Assembly: GCA_003049465.1 (NCBI GenBank) | Contig: PYSS01000010.1 | Span: forward strand, 1-64,000 | Length of the DNA stretch: 64,000 bases | Source of the DNA: Magnaporthiopsis rhizophila | Lineage: Eukaryota > Ascomycota > Sordariomycetes > Magnaporthales > Magnaporthaceae | Reading direction: 5' to 3' | Part shown: positions 33,747 through 44,434 of the stretch, in pieces | Layout: each line of letters opens with the position of its first letter | Position numbering within the stretch: position 1 is the stretch's first letter | Notes under the pieces: model-generated | What the model saw: only the letters and a program-made list of their open reading frames with translations | The model's database searches: none | What the model was told of the DNA's origin: nothing | Position numbers and translations under genes: made by a program

Positions 33747-34850
33747 ATGAGTCCCTGGGGGTACATCGTTAAAACCGCCCTCCTAGTCACTTCTTACGCT
33801 CCGTTTCGAGATGGACTTAATATGATGCAAGCGGACGCCACGGCAGCGTACAATCATATCAGAAGTGTCAGCGTGACGGTGGCGTCGAGAGCTGCCTCCG
33901 CGATGAGAAGCGCGGCCGACACCCTCGCACCCCAGCCGTCCGAAACTTCGGTCTTCATCCCGAACAGGGGGGCTTTTGACCTCGGGCCGCGCATCCAAAA
34001 TCTCTTCTCGGCGGCCACAATCCTCGTCGAGGTCGTCAAGATCTACCAGAACGAGCAGATCAGGCAGGAGCTCAAAGGCCTGCACGAGCAGTTGCGCATG
34101 TACAACAACCTGGTGGCCGGGGGCGCGAGCGGCCCGGACGGGTTCGCGCGGCAGGTTCTCGACTTCCTCGACATTAAAGTCAAAGAATACGCACAGGACG
34201 GCGGCGAGCACCTCTTCTTCATTTACCATCCGGACACGAACTGGCACGGTGCATTCGCCCGGATAGCAGCACAGCCGGCGCAGCAGCAGCCAGGGGGCAA
34301 CGGCGGCGCCGATGAGGCCCGGTCACGCCTCCTGGGTGTGAGTCACGACTTTTTCGCCATCTTTAGGCTCATGCTGTGCGCCCGGGTTGCGCTTCAGCAG
34401 GTTCTGGGAGACGCTGCGACCGACATATCGTTCCATCTCCTGGTCCCCTCGTACTCCGTCGTTGCCATCCCGCGATCTTTCGTGGCTATCGATGCTCTCT
34501 TCCCCTTGACCATCGACGGCCAGGTCGCGCAAGGAGAGCCGCTGGTGTGGCTCAACTTTCCAAGCACGGAAGGGTACAACCGACCGATACTAAAGGACGC
34601 GGGAAACCTTGCCGATTTGCCAGAAAATTCATGGCAAGAGGCAGCCACCTTTGGAGCGGTATCTGCCACCGCCGCTGTGACGTGGTTGGGCATAACACCA
34701 CTTGTAGTAAATGCTGTTTTGGTTACTTGTCCGATTCTTGCCGTCCCTGCTATCGCCTTGGGTTTTGTTGGCACTGCTGGAGCTATGAGCGCATCGGGAA
34801 GGGCGGTGGCGAGTTGCTGGGAGCAACCTCCACCTGCCATCCTTGGATAG
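33747..34850 (+). CDS. Hypothetical protein with hydrophobic glycine/alanine-rich C-terminus
   Basis: This is an open frame of 367 codons with a reasonable ATG context, no intron and GC-rich codon use like its neighbours. I do not recognise the family. Residues 1-75 are alanine/serine-rich. A helical, possibly coiled stretch (VEVVKIYQNEQIRQELKGLH) lies at about 92-112. A small-residue-rich hydrophobic segment covers about 298-350 (TFGAVSATAAVTWLGITPLV, then AIALGFVGTAGAMSASG) and could form one or two membrane helices or a glycine-zipper-like insert. No signal peptide is obvious. The neighbours, a glycosidase and a nuclease-ATPase fusion, do not suggest a role. Confidence 0.6.
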   Translation: MSPWGYIVKTALLVTSYAPFRDGLNMMQADATAAYNHIRSVSVTVASRAASAMRSAADTLAPQPSETSVFIPNRGAFDLGPRIQNLFSAATILVEVVKIYQNEQIRQELKGLHEQLRMYNNLVAGGASGPDGFARQVLDFLDIKVKEYAQDGGEHLFFIYHPDTNWHGAFARIAAQPAQQQPGGNGGADEARSRLLGVSHDFFAIFRLMLCARVALQQVLGDAATDISFHLLVPSYSVVAIPRSFVAIDALFPLTIDGQVAQGEPLVWLNFPSTEGYNRPILKDAGNLADLPENSWQEAATFGAVSATAAVTWLGITPLVVNAVLVTCPILAVPAIALGFVGTAGAMSASGRAVASCWEQPPPAILG

Positions 34851-35831
34851 ACGACGTACAGTCCGGAGTATGCTGCAGATATCGTTTGGTTTTTAGCAGA
34901 TAGATAGTTTGTCGTACTGGGCAAATCGGTCCCTCAAACACTCAGCCGTCCTTTTTCTTTTCATTTAACGCTTAGGCCTCGCAACAGCCCCAATCTGGTC
35001 CGCTCCAAAAGCGGATCGACAGCCTGGCCTCGTGTGTACTCGACGCCCTGCTCGCGTCGTGACCCGTCGTCGCCATTTACGGCCCTTACCTCTTCGCCTT
35101 CGTCCGCGCCGTCGCCTGCTGGTGTCCAAACTTACTACGGCGGCAACCAGCTCAGCGTGTGTTTCCGCTGCGTCTTTGGCAACGCCTGCAGCCGGCCCCG
35201 GTGCCAAGGTCGCCTACAAACAGCCAGCTGCTGATCGTCTTCGTCGTCCGGCTCCCAAGATCCTCATGGCCTGGGCCCACCCTACGCGCATCCACTACAT
35301 CTTCACTATCAAGGGTTATATCGCGCCTGTCGCCTGCTTCGGCCTGTCCGGCTGGGGGGCATGCGCGCGGGCAGCGGCGAAACCAGTTTGAAGCTGCGCG
35401 ACGTCGGTCTGCTGCAGGGCACTGTGTGTTTATCGGTCGGGTCCTGGTCTTGCTCGGCCTCGCTTCCGGCGTCCCGATGCGGGGCGTATTGAGGACGGCG
35501 TATTGGAACCCTTGGGATCTTCTTGACGCCCTCCTAGAGCACTACTGGGTGCCAGGGGCCCGTGTCGGTTGTCCCTTTCGAAAAGTTTGCCTGTGCTGCA
35601 TGGTTGCCCACATTTGGTGACGTCAACGGGTGTTTGGTGCTGACCCCGCCTGATTAACAGCACTGTTTACCGCTAAGCGAATCATTGGCCTCCCCAAATT
35701 TCCCCCAGCGAACAACGGATCAAACATAAGCCTCACTTCAATGTCCAACTGCCACGACTCCGTGCTCGCAGCTCACAATGCCGCACCCTGCCAGCGCCTC
35801 GCCATAGCCTCGCCATAGCCAAGTGCCAACC
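34851..35831. other. Intergenic region, possible unrecognised gene relic
   Basis: Nearly 1 kb of GC-rich DNA is broken into short frames on the plus strand (35032-35391 and 35159-35620 among them). The composition looks ex-coding, but no motif is legible and stops interrupt each frame. It includes the promoter of the nuclease-ATPase gene. Confidence 0.4.
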
Positions 35832-38800
35832 ATGCAGCGGGCGGCAGCCGAGAGAGGCGCGCGCTGGCTGCTATTCAGCGACCTCCACTTCAAACACAAA
35901 GACCTCGACCGCGTGCGGCTCACGGGGCAATGGATCGTGGCCCAGGCCGAGCAGCATCGCGTGAGGCGAGCCGTCATCTGCGGCGACCTGTTGACGAGCC
36001 GGACGATGCAGCCGACCCACGTGCTGTCGGCCTGCTACCGCTTCATCAGCGATCTCAGCGACGTCGTGCCGCACATCAACGTCGTGCTGGGCAACCACGA
36101 CCTGGCCTACCGCCGCGACTACAGCACCACCGCCCTCGACGCCCTCGGCATGCGGCGGCTGTCTCCCTTTGTGTCTCTGCACAGTGGCATCGAGCGCCAC
36201 GTTTGGGATGGCCGGCGCGTGCTGCTGCTGCCCTTCCGCGAGGAGCAGGACGAGCTCACGGCTGCCGTGGACGCTCTGGATCCGGCCGAGGCGAGGGAGA
36301 CGGTGGCTTTTGCCCATCTAGCCATCAACAAGGCCATCCTACAGCGACGCATTGTGCGAAGCACTCCCGAAGAGACACCACGCCATCCCGTCAGGTACCG
36401 TGGCCTGACTGGCCCAGGTCGCTTCGCCTCGCTCGCTCGGACCTTTACAGGGCATTTCCACAGCCACCAGGTCATGCGCCAGCCGCAGCAACAGGACAAT
36501 GCTGCCACCGTGGACCCTCTCCGGGGCAGCGTGATGTATCTCGGCGCGCCGCTGCAGATGAACTGGGCTGACTTGAACGACGAGAAGCGAGGCGTTGTTC
36601 TGCTGGATCCCAGCACACTCGCGTGCGAGATGCTCGTCAACCCACATGCCATAGCCTACACTACAGTCGACATGAGGGACGTCCTTGGTGGGACTGTCAA
36701 CGTGGCGGCCATGGCGGAGAAGCACGTCATGCTCCTCGGCGAGCTGACCCGCTACAAATACACCACGGCTCGCGACCATCTGCTCTCCATCGGGGCGCGG
36801 AGTGTGCGCAACTGGAACCCCATGGGCCCCGTCGCCCGGGAGCACAACCGAGCCTCCGGGGGCCTGGGCTCATCCATACCAGCAAGCGATGCGGCCATCC
36901 AAGAGCCGGAGCAGCCAGCTGAAGACTCGGTCGTAGGAGACACAAAGAGCGGCGTCTCAGTCACGCCACAGTTTGAGATGGGACAATCCTCGCGTCCGCT
37001 TGATCTTGGTGCCGAAGCGCAAGATTACATCAACTCCGTATCACTGGATTCATCCCTCGAGCCAAGGCGAAAGGAGCTGGTCCAAGCCGGGCAGCGTGTT
37101 ATCCAAGCCTCGAGCTCAATCACAGATGAAGACGTCGAAGTCCAAGTAGACTATCGCAATTTCATGGGCGAGAAGCCCACGGTTTCGAACCTGCCGGACT
37201 CAGATTCGCTGACAAGGCCCACCGCCGATGTCTTTGTTGCAGAGCCCCAGTCCCTGATCATCAGGAATTTCCTTGGTGTGCAAGGCGTCCTCACCATTAA
37301 CTTCCAGCGAGATTTGCCACGCGGGCTAGTGTTCTTGGTGGGCGATAATGGATCCGGCAAAAGCACCATAGTCGAGGCCATGGTCTGGTGTCAGTTTGGG
37401 CGGTGCATCCGCAGTGGCTTGGGAGCCGGCGACGTCGTCAACGACACGGCAGACAAGGACTGCTCCGTCAGTCTGACATTCTCCAACGGCTACACCATCT
37501 CACGGTATCGCAAGGACAAAACATACAAAAACAGGGTCATCGTATCCTTGCATGGCGAGCCACTGACAAACATGGAGCACCCCGACGCGCGCACAACACA
37601 AGCAGCCATCGAGGAGCTGCTCGGGATCGACTGCGACACGTACGTGCGGTCTGTCGTGTTGGGTCACGAGAGTGCAGCCAGCTTCCTGAACTCGACACTA
37701 TCGCAACGACGAGACGTCATCGAACAGTCCTTGGGGCTTTCCACGCTCTCTCGATGTGCACAAATGTCAAGGGCCGTCCTCAGGGATCTCGGCCGGCAGA
37801 TGGGCGGTGTTCAGACCAAACTGACTGGTGTCACCAACGTTGTCGACTCTGGCGAGAGGGAGCTGAGAAGTTTGGAGCGGGCACAAGAAAACCTCACGTC
37901 AGAGGCAGGAAGGATGGCCGAGGCTCTGGATGCTGCCATGCAGCGACAAACCTCGACCCTAAAGCAGACCCAAGAGGAAACTGGCACACAGTTTCCAACG
38001 TTGGCTGAGTACATTGCAGAAATGGACGGCCGATTCGCCGCCGCCAGCCAGCACGTGCAGCACATGTTCAAAGAGGCCAGCAGGGCCGAGGTCTGCATCG
38101 CCTTCCATGCCGAAATGTCGAGCTCTCTGACCCGACTTTCTTCAGCCCAAGAACGCTTGGAACAGCTCCAGGCCCTACACAACCGCCTGGCAAGCCAGAA
38201 GGCAGCCAGGCCAGTACCGTGGTGGGAAAAAGCCCGGCAGCGCTGCATCCAGAAGCTGGAAGTTTTGTCGACGACGCGCTTGGATGGCTTGCCAAGGATC
38301 ATGGCTTCGGCGACAATCATATCCCTCCGCTTCCAGCTATCTGCCCTTGAGGTCTGGGCCGATATTGTGGTCTTTTTCCAAGGTGACAAAAGCGATGACC
38401 TCGAATCGACTATCGCCGCTGTTGGCGCTGACGCCGAGCACGCCGCCAAGCGTGTTTCCCAACTCTATTCCCAGGCCGACGCGACCGCAGTGGCCGAGAG
38501 AGTAGCGGGCCAGCGTCGCGTGGACCGGAAAGAGGTGGAACAGGCAGCGTCGGCGATGTCGTTGGATACTGCCAGAACAACAAACCAGGCACTTGACCGG
38601 GCTAGTAAGAAGCATGAGAAGCTGCGGCGTCAGCGAGAAGGACTGCTTGCCCAGGTCAGGGAGCAGGAACAGCTGCAACAGAAACTCGGAGCCAAAAAGA
38701 GGGAAGTGGGCATTTACCAGAAGCTCGCCGAGGAGAAGCGAACGAGCATCAGCTCCTTGCAGCTTGAGCAAAGGGAGCTTGCCACGGAGCTCACGCGGCT

Positions 38801-39464
38801 AGCATCCACGCGGGAGCTTTTCGTCTTTTGGGCTTCGGCGTTTGCGAAGCGCACCCGCCGAATCTCGACGGCGGATTCGAGCAAATCCATCGCCACTTTC
38901 CGCGAGTACGTGCTCGACCAGTCGCTCGCCGAGCTGAACACGCTCCTACCGCAGGTCCTGACCGTTTTGTACGACGATACGCGCCATGCGAAGGCCATGA
39001 TGACGGGCATTCTGGGCGCCTTGTTCGACAGGGACGACGGAGGCAGGCCTCTCGACACGGCAGATTCAGCAACGCCCATGCTTGACAGCACGCTCGCCGT
39101 GCACCCGTCCCTCGCGTACGGCAAGCGGTCCAGCGGCGAGCGCAAGCGCATGGACCTGGCCGTGTTCTTTGCGCTGCTCCAGGTGCGCCATGCGCGCAGC
39201 TCGCACCGCGCCCACTACGTGCTGGTCGATGAGGTGTTCGACAGCCTCGACGGAGCTGGCCAGGCTGCCGTCGTGCGCTGGTGCGCCTTTGCCGCGCGCC
39301 GAGTTGCCGGCTGGATTGTCATCATTACACATTCGCGCCTCCTCATCGACCAGGCCGACCGCTTTCACAAGGAGGCCGACGACGGCTACGAGCTGGGCTC
39401 GGTTATCACGATCCGTGCCGAAATGAAGGAGAGCGGCATGGAGTTGAGCTTTAACAACGAGTGA
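35832..39464 (+). CDS. Single-chain Mre11/SbcD nuclease - Rad50/SbcC ATPase fusion
   Basis: The predicted protein has 1210 residues from one uninterrupted 3.6 kb exon; the first ATG is at 35832. The N-terminal third is a calcineurin-like phosphoesterase of the Mre11/SbcD type: FSDLHF (Asp17, His19), CGDLL (Asp52), GNHD (Asn88, His89, Asp90), AFAHLA, and GHFHSH. A linker of about 130 residues, rich in Ser/Pro/Glu, follows. From about 470 an SMC-type ATPase begins with IIRNFLGVQG and Walker A GDNGSGKST (504-512). A coiled-coil of roughly 400 residues follows. The C-terminal lobe has the signature RSSGERKRMD (about 1100), Walker B YVLVDE (Asp1133, Glu1134), the D-loop SLD and the H-loop THS (His1167). 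I see no CxxC zinc hook. The ATPase resembles SbcC/T4 gp46 more than nuclear Rad50. A role in DNA-end processing is inferred. The gene converges with the GT2 gene, 160 bases away. Confidence 0.93.
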   Translation: MQRAAAERGARWLLFSDLHFKHKDLDRVRLTGQWIVAQAEQHRVRRAVICGDLLTSRTMQPTHVLSACYRFISDLSDVVPHINVVLGNHDLAYRRDYSTTALDALGMRRLSPFVSLHSGIERHVWDGRRVLLLPFREEQDELTAAVDALDPAEARETVAFAHLAINKAILQRRIVRSTPEETPRHPVRYRGLTGPGRFASLARTFTGHFHSHQVMRQPQQQDNAATVDPLRGSVMYLGAPLQMNWADLNDEKRGVVLLDPSTLACEMLVNPHAIAYTTVDMRDVLGGTVNVAAMAEKHVMLLGELTRYKYTTARDHLLSIGARSVRNWNPMGPVAREHNRASGGLGSSIPASDAAIQEPEQPAEDSVVGDTKSGVSVTPQFEMGQSSRPLDLGAEAQDYINSVSLDSSLEPRRKELVQAGQRVIQASSSITDEDVEVQVDYRNFMGEKPTVSNLPDSDSLTRPTADVFVAEPQSLIIRNFLGVQGVLTINFQRDLPRGLVFLVGDNGSGKSTIVEAMVWCQFGRCIRSGLGAGDVVNDTADKDCSVSLTFSNGYTISRYRKDKTYKNRVIVSLHGEPLTNMEHPDARTTQAAIEELLGIDCDTYVRSVVLGHESAASFLNSTLSQRRDVIEQSLGLSTLSRCAQMSRAVLRDLGRQMGGVQTKLTGVTNVVDSGERELRSLERAQENLTSEAGRMAEALDAAMQRQTSTLKQTQEETGTQFPTLAEYIAEMDGRFAAASQHVQHMFKEASRAEVCIAFHAEMSSSLTRLSSAQERLEQLQALHNRLASQKAARPVPWWEKARQRCIQKLEVLSTTRLDGLPRIMASATIISLRFQLSALEVWADIVVFFQGDKSDDLESTIAAVGADAEHAAKRVSQLYSQADATAVAERVAGQRRVDRKEVEQAASAMSLDTARTTNQALDRASKKHEKLRRQREGLLAQVREQEQLQQKLGAKKREVGIYQKLAEEKRTSISSLQLEQRELATELTRLASTRELFVFWASAFAKRTRRISTADSSKSIATFREYVLDQSLAELNTLLPQVLTVLYDDTRHAKAMMTGILGALFDRDDGGRPLDTADSATPMLDSTLAVHPSLAYGKRSSGERKRMDLAVFFALLQVRHARSSHRAHYVLVDEVFDSLDGAGQAAVVRWCAFAARRVAGWIVIITHSRLLIDQADRFHKEADDGYELGSVITIRAEMKESGMELSFNNE

Positions 39465-39624
39465 TATTTACCGTTAGTTATTAACGCCAACGCCTGGCCC
39501 AAGGCGTGTTGCCTACGTCTATCAGTAGGACCCGTAATTACCTAGACATGAAGGCCTTGCCTGCCCGTGCCGGCCACCCAAACCGATGCAAGTCGGCACC
39601 ATTCCGCGCAGCTAATGCGGGCTA

Positions 39625-42028
39625 TCATATAGGCGGCATCTTTTCAGCCAATCTGTTTTGCTCGCCATCCTGCTCCGAAGAATACTGCACTCCTCCGTGT
39701 CCATCCTCATCTCCTTCCGACGCTCGCGTCTTGCCCCAGCTGAACTCGTCGCAGTGGAATAAGGCCCACACGGTGATGATGACGTTGATCCACGGAGAAA
39801 AGATCAGATACATAAAGAAGCCGATGATGAATCGCAGTCTTGCCATCCTCGTGTGCGGGAACCATGTGACGATCATGAAGGAATAGAACTGCGCGTCGTC
39901 GGGTCGTCTTAGCGCCTGGGGATCCAAGGGAGAAAACGCACAGAGGAAGGAATACTCACGTATCGAAACGCCAACACAGACATGAGCCCAATCATCAGCT
40001 TGTTTTCGAAAAGTCGCTTGCCCGTCCTGGCCAGGGCGACCCCGAAATTGATCATGGCCGCGACGACAAATGGGCCAATCCACCACGTCACGACCGTAAT
40101 AAACGAGCACACGCGCTCGATCCAGATGATGCCCGGCCGGAACACCATGACGAACTCGTTGGACTTGCTGCCCAGCGCCCACCGCTTGCGCTGCGACAGG
40201 AACACGGGCCACGACTGCGGCGCCGTCGTGTAGGCGCGGGCCCGCAGCGCCTGTCGCGTTTGGGAGTTCGGGTGCTGCGAGAAGATGATGGACGCGTGGA
40301 TCGAGTCCTCCGAGTAGACGCCCATGATGTGCTGGGTCACCGTGTCGTTGGGCTTGGGGACGTGCCCGAACCGATGGCGGAGGACGGCGTCGCCGAACGT
40401 GGCGGCCTGGACGCGGATGAGCTGGCAGCATCCTGATAGTTTTGTTAGTGGCTGCCGGACGTGTCGGCCTGTAGCTGGGACTTACCAGGCAGACAGTTGA
40501 CTTTGCCGCTGACACGCGACTGGAACTCCCGCCGCAGTCCTTGGGTGAGATTGTACTCTGTGTTTTGCATCAGGTTCCTGCTTGTATGTTTGCATCAGCA
40601 ACCCAGAAGTCCCCTTGCGCCAAGGGTCACAGTCGCTTACCACCAACCCCACGGCTTCTCGTCAAACTTGACAAGCACCGCGCCACATACGCCAACGACG
40701 TTGGGACCTCCGCGCCGCATCTCTTTAATCATCTCGAAGATGCAGTCGTCTTCAAACACTGTGTCGCCGTCCATGCCGCACAAGTAGTCGACGTGGTGCA
40801 ACCCGTGATCCATCATGATGGAACCCAAGTAGTTGAACACCTCCCGGTTGAATATGGTCTCCACGGCCTCGGACCGGTTGGTGTAGTGGTACAGAAACGA
40901 CCGCACAAAGCAGAGGCTGTCCCGCTTGCCCTGGTTGTACTTTTTGCCGATCACGACGTAGGGCAGGCCCTGGTAAAAACCGTGCTGAATGGTAATAGGC
41001 ATGAAGAAGCCGTCGCGGGCAGAGTACCCGTTTATAAAATCCTGACGCTCGTCTCCCAGAAACATGTCGTTGAGGAGAAAGTCCTGCGTCGAGACGGACT
41101 CACCTGGTGCCTTGGCGTTTCCATCGACAATGATCATGATAAGCCGGGGGTGCTGGTCGATTTTCTTTTGGCTGACCAGGGACTTGAGGCTGGTTTCGAT
41201 CTCGATCCTGTCCTCATTGTAGCAGGGCAGGACCATGACGAAACTCTCCGGGGCCTCAGGGATGGCGTCTTTCTTCCACCCTACCAGGCGGCCGAGCTTG
41301 GTGTAGCAGGCTAATATGATGATGCACAAGGCAAAGATGACCTGGGCAAAAGTGTTTGCGGCCAGAAAGGGCAGGAAGATGTACCAATGCTGATGAAATA
41401 GGATGATAGCCCAGATGCCGATGCCATTAATGGAAAAGAAGGCGAGGAGAAGACCGTATTTTTGCAGGCGCAAAAGCATCCGCGATGTCCTGCGAAGCTC
41501 GAGCTCCGAATCCCAAGGCGGCTTGGCCTCCTCCTGGCTGATGCTTGATTGGAAGGACCGGGTAGTTGAAAAGGAGGGAGGTTGGCGGGTGTGAAGTTGT
41601 TCAGGACGCTGGGAAGCGAAGGATGTCAGGAAAGATGCGGAGATAATCAGGAGGTGCCGGACGTCACTTACCGATGGCAGCCTGGGGGAAGAACTTGTTG
41701 GTGTTTGCCCACACCCTCTGGGCGGCTTGGACTCCCTAGTAGCGGGATCCACGGATTTATTGCAAGACTGGGCAGCAAGAAGCTGGGCAGACAAGGGCAG
41801 GCTAAAATTGCGTCTTAAGGAGCTAGATGGGGCAGAAATGGAGCAGGTCGAGGTTATTCGTTTCTTACGGCTGCACGCTGTCCGAAAATCCCCTAGGGGC
41901 TCGGCTGAATGCCCCGACGATGCCAATCTCTTTGGGGCTAGAGGCGGCGAAGTATCAGGCTTTGCCTTGACCTTTGTCGGCCCTGGCGGCCCAGGAGTTG
42001 GACACCGGCGTACGGGCTGAGGCGACAT
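39625..42028 (-). CDS. Chitin-synthase-like family 2 glycosyltransferase
   Basis: The predicted protein has 726 residues in five exons (42028-41672, 41608-40641, 40577-40486, 40432-39960, 39915-39625), phases consistent. The N-terminal 150 residues are disordered. Two membrane helices lie at about 170-220. Catalytic motifs follow: CYNE (248-251), VDGN (about 280), MDGD (398-401), LPGCCQLIR (471-479, compare LPG of chitin synthases), SED (513-515) and QRKRW (553-557). Three or four C-terminal helices end with DEFSWGKTR, a chitin-synthase hallmark. It should be a processive membrane synthase using UDP-GlcNAc or a related sugar. The protein is shorter than housekeeping chitin synthases and lacks a myosin or cytochrome-b5 domain. 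The next gene upstream on this strand makes a uronic acid donor, so the polymer may not be plain chitin. It also resembles hyaluronan-synthase-type enzymes. Confidence 0.9.
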
Positions 42029-42972
42029 TGCTAACGGCGGCGATCAACCTGCGAGAACCTGTTCAGTAGGAAAGGGAGAGTCAAAAGAAGATGTGCTTTA
42101 GTAAGGAAGCGCATTGGGGCATCACAAGTGACCACGGAAGCGGAATAAGGCAAGGCTGTTTTATGGATAAGTGTATCCAATGTGCTATGAACTGCACCGC
42201 AGTTTGCTTTGGGAACATACGGCATTTCTCCCTTATGGCCGGTGACACAACCAGCCCCAGGTCACATCTTTTTCCGTCGAGCGGTGTGACTTTTCTCGAG
42301 GCCTATCCTCATGTCATCGAGATCAGGGGAAGTGGCTCCTGTGCTCAGCACCCGAACTCGTCTTCCTATTATGGAGACGACCCGCCCGTCAAATACCGTC
42401 TTCGCACAGCTAGGGGCCAGACGAGTCCAGCGTTTAAGACAAAGCTGTCGGTATTGTCTCAAAAACAGGCCACAATTCTCCGTTAAACGGTAAAGCTCAA
42501 GCGAATGCCACTGACAGTTTTTCGGTACCTTTTATGTCTTAGATAACACAAAGAACGGCAACATTACACGGTGGAAAATATGAGGGACACGACATATGGC
42601 TAGGCAGCTGACCGCCGGAGAAAATACTAATTAATAACCGAATGCGGTAAATACGCTTTAGTTACGTTCCGGAGAGGCCCCGCCCAGGCGGTGAATTTCT
42701 ATGACAGAAGCTTTAACGTGGTTCCGGGAGCATCACCACCACGATATTACCACGTGGGCTGAGACCTGCAAGGTCCTGCCACGTGGGAACACTGGCCATG
42801 GCAGGTCTTAAATTAAAAAAAAAAAAAACTCCAATTTTCCGGAACATTAGCAGCTCCCGTGGTGGCGCCGCATCGTGGCGTTTGGGTAACAACTTCAGCT
42901 TCAAGCTATCAAGCATTCTAACCGGATAACTGCCCTGAACTATTTTTGCCTACACAAAAGAGGCTCCAAGCT
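42029..42972. other. Intergenic region between GT2 and dehydrogenase
   Basis: About 940 bases hold no supported gene: only short motif-free frames on both strands and an A run at about 42818-42832. It includes the GT2 promoter. Confidence 0.5.
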
Positions 42973-44434
42973 CTATCGACACCACCACTCGACACAAATG
43001 TCCCCTGCACGCTCCAGCTCTCCAAAGTCGAGGCCATGTTGACGCATGGCGACAATGACGAGGTCAAACTGCGCCAGCGTCTCCGCATTCCAGTCCTCGT
43101 CGGCAAGCTTGCCAATGTCGGGAATGGCACTCTGTCCCACAAGCGGGTCCGCAAACATGACTTGGACCGACATATCCCGCCCACCCATGTCTCCCTGTCT
43201 CCGAAGTTCCCTGGCCAGCTCGAGGCCCGGGGAGTAGCATAGCGTGCTCTGGCCCGGCTTGAAGCCCATGCCGACCACAAGGACTCTGGGGCTACCGAAG
43301 GTGGCCTTGTCTCGGAGGTGCTTGGCGTACATCCGGGCCACGTCGACGGGGCGCCCGCTCGTGGTCTCCGCGGCCCGCCTCAGCAGCGGCATCTCGCACC
43401 CCGAGGCGAGGAAGTACCAGGGGTTGACGGGGATGCAGTGCCCGCCCACGCCCAGACCCGGAGCGTAATCCATGTAGCCGAATGGCTTGGTGCCGGCAGC
43501 GTTGCAGACCTCGTAGGGGTCAATGCCGAGTCCGGCGCAGGCGTCGGCCATCTCGTTGGCGTAGGCGATGTTGATCATGCGCTGGCAGTTCTCGTACAGC
43601 TTGGTGAGCTCGGCCACCTCCGGACGCGACACGGGGACGAGGGTCTCGAAGACGGGAGCGTAGAGTCTGGTGATGGCAGCCAAGGACCCCGGGCAAATGT
43701 CGTCTAGGCCCGAGATGACCTTGGGAATACGGCTGGCTAGGGGTTCAACCCTGCCTGGATCGACGCGCTGAGGGAATGGCAAATCGACAAGGGTTAACGT
43801 GGGTGTTTGGACTACAAGCGGACGCGCGATTTGGGTGACTCACCTCTGGCGACATTCCGGCGAAGCAACCACGAGCTTTGGCCAGCGGGCCGAGCAGCTC
43901 CCTCGTCATGCCGACAGCCACCGAGCTCTCAATAACGACCGTGGCTCCCGGGCGGGCATGTTGGAACACTGTCTCAATGGCCTTTTGCAAATGGGACGTG
44001 TCCACCGTCTTGTCGGCGAGCAGCAGCGTGGGCACCGAAATGAGATAGTGCGTGGCGTCCGCCAGGTCCGCGGCGCGGGTCGAGAAGCAGATCCTGGGGT
44101 TTTGGCGGAACTCGGGATCGCAGCTGAGATGGGTGATGCGGTCTCGCGAGAGATCAAAGCCGCAGACGTCCCAGCAGCTGGAGAAGTTGCTGACGAGGTG
44201 CGCGCCCACGTAGCCGACGCCTATCACAGCCACAATAGGCTCGGCGCCAGGGGCGATGGGCATCAAAGCCGGTGCAAAGCAAGGTTCTTGGCCGAAGGAA
44301 GGCGAGTCGGGAGGAGGGCTCAGGGGAAGGGCAAAAGCGGTGGAGCTGCCGGTCTGCCTCCTGTTGACAAGGCTGATGTCCAGTCCGAGGTGTGCCGGAC
44401 GAACACGCGAGGGGGCCGGGAATGTGGATGGCAT
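42973..44434 (-). CDS. Nucleotide-sugar 6-dehydrogenase, UDP-HexNAc type
   Basis: The predicted protein has 461 residues in two exons (44434-43844 and 43767-42973), joined in phase 0. The NAD-binding motif GVGYVG is at 72-77, so about 58 residues precede the core; the Met at 58 is an alternative start. Exon 2 carries the middle helix VAELTKLYENCQRMINIAYANE-like region (Lys252) and the active-site loop GVGGHC with Cys308, followed by IPVNPWYF. UDP-glucose dehydrogenases usually read GFGGSCFPKD. The GGHCIPVxP form belongs to the WecC/WbpA group, which oxidises UDP-ManNAc or UDP-GlcNAc to the uronic acid. The enzyme therefore probably supplies an N-acetylaminouronate donor to the GT2 next to it. 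The family is clear; the substrate is inferred. Confidence 0.9.

Noticed and set aside
37360..39120. Zinc-hook CxxC in the coil of the nuclease-ATPase fusion
   Set aside because: The few Cys residues there are isolated; no CxxC pair is present.
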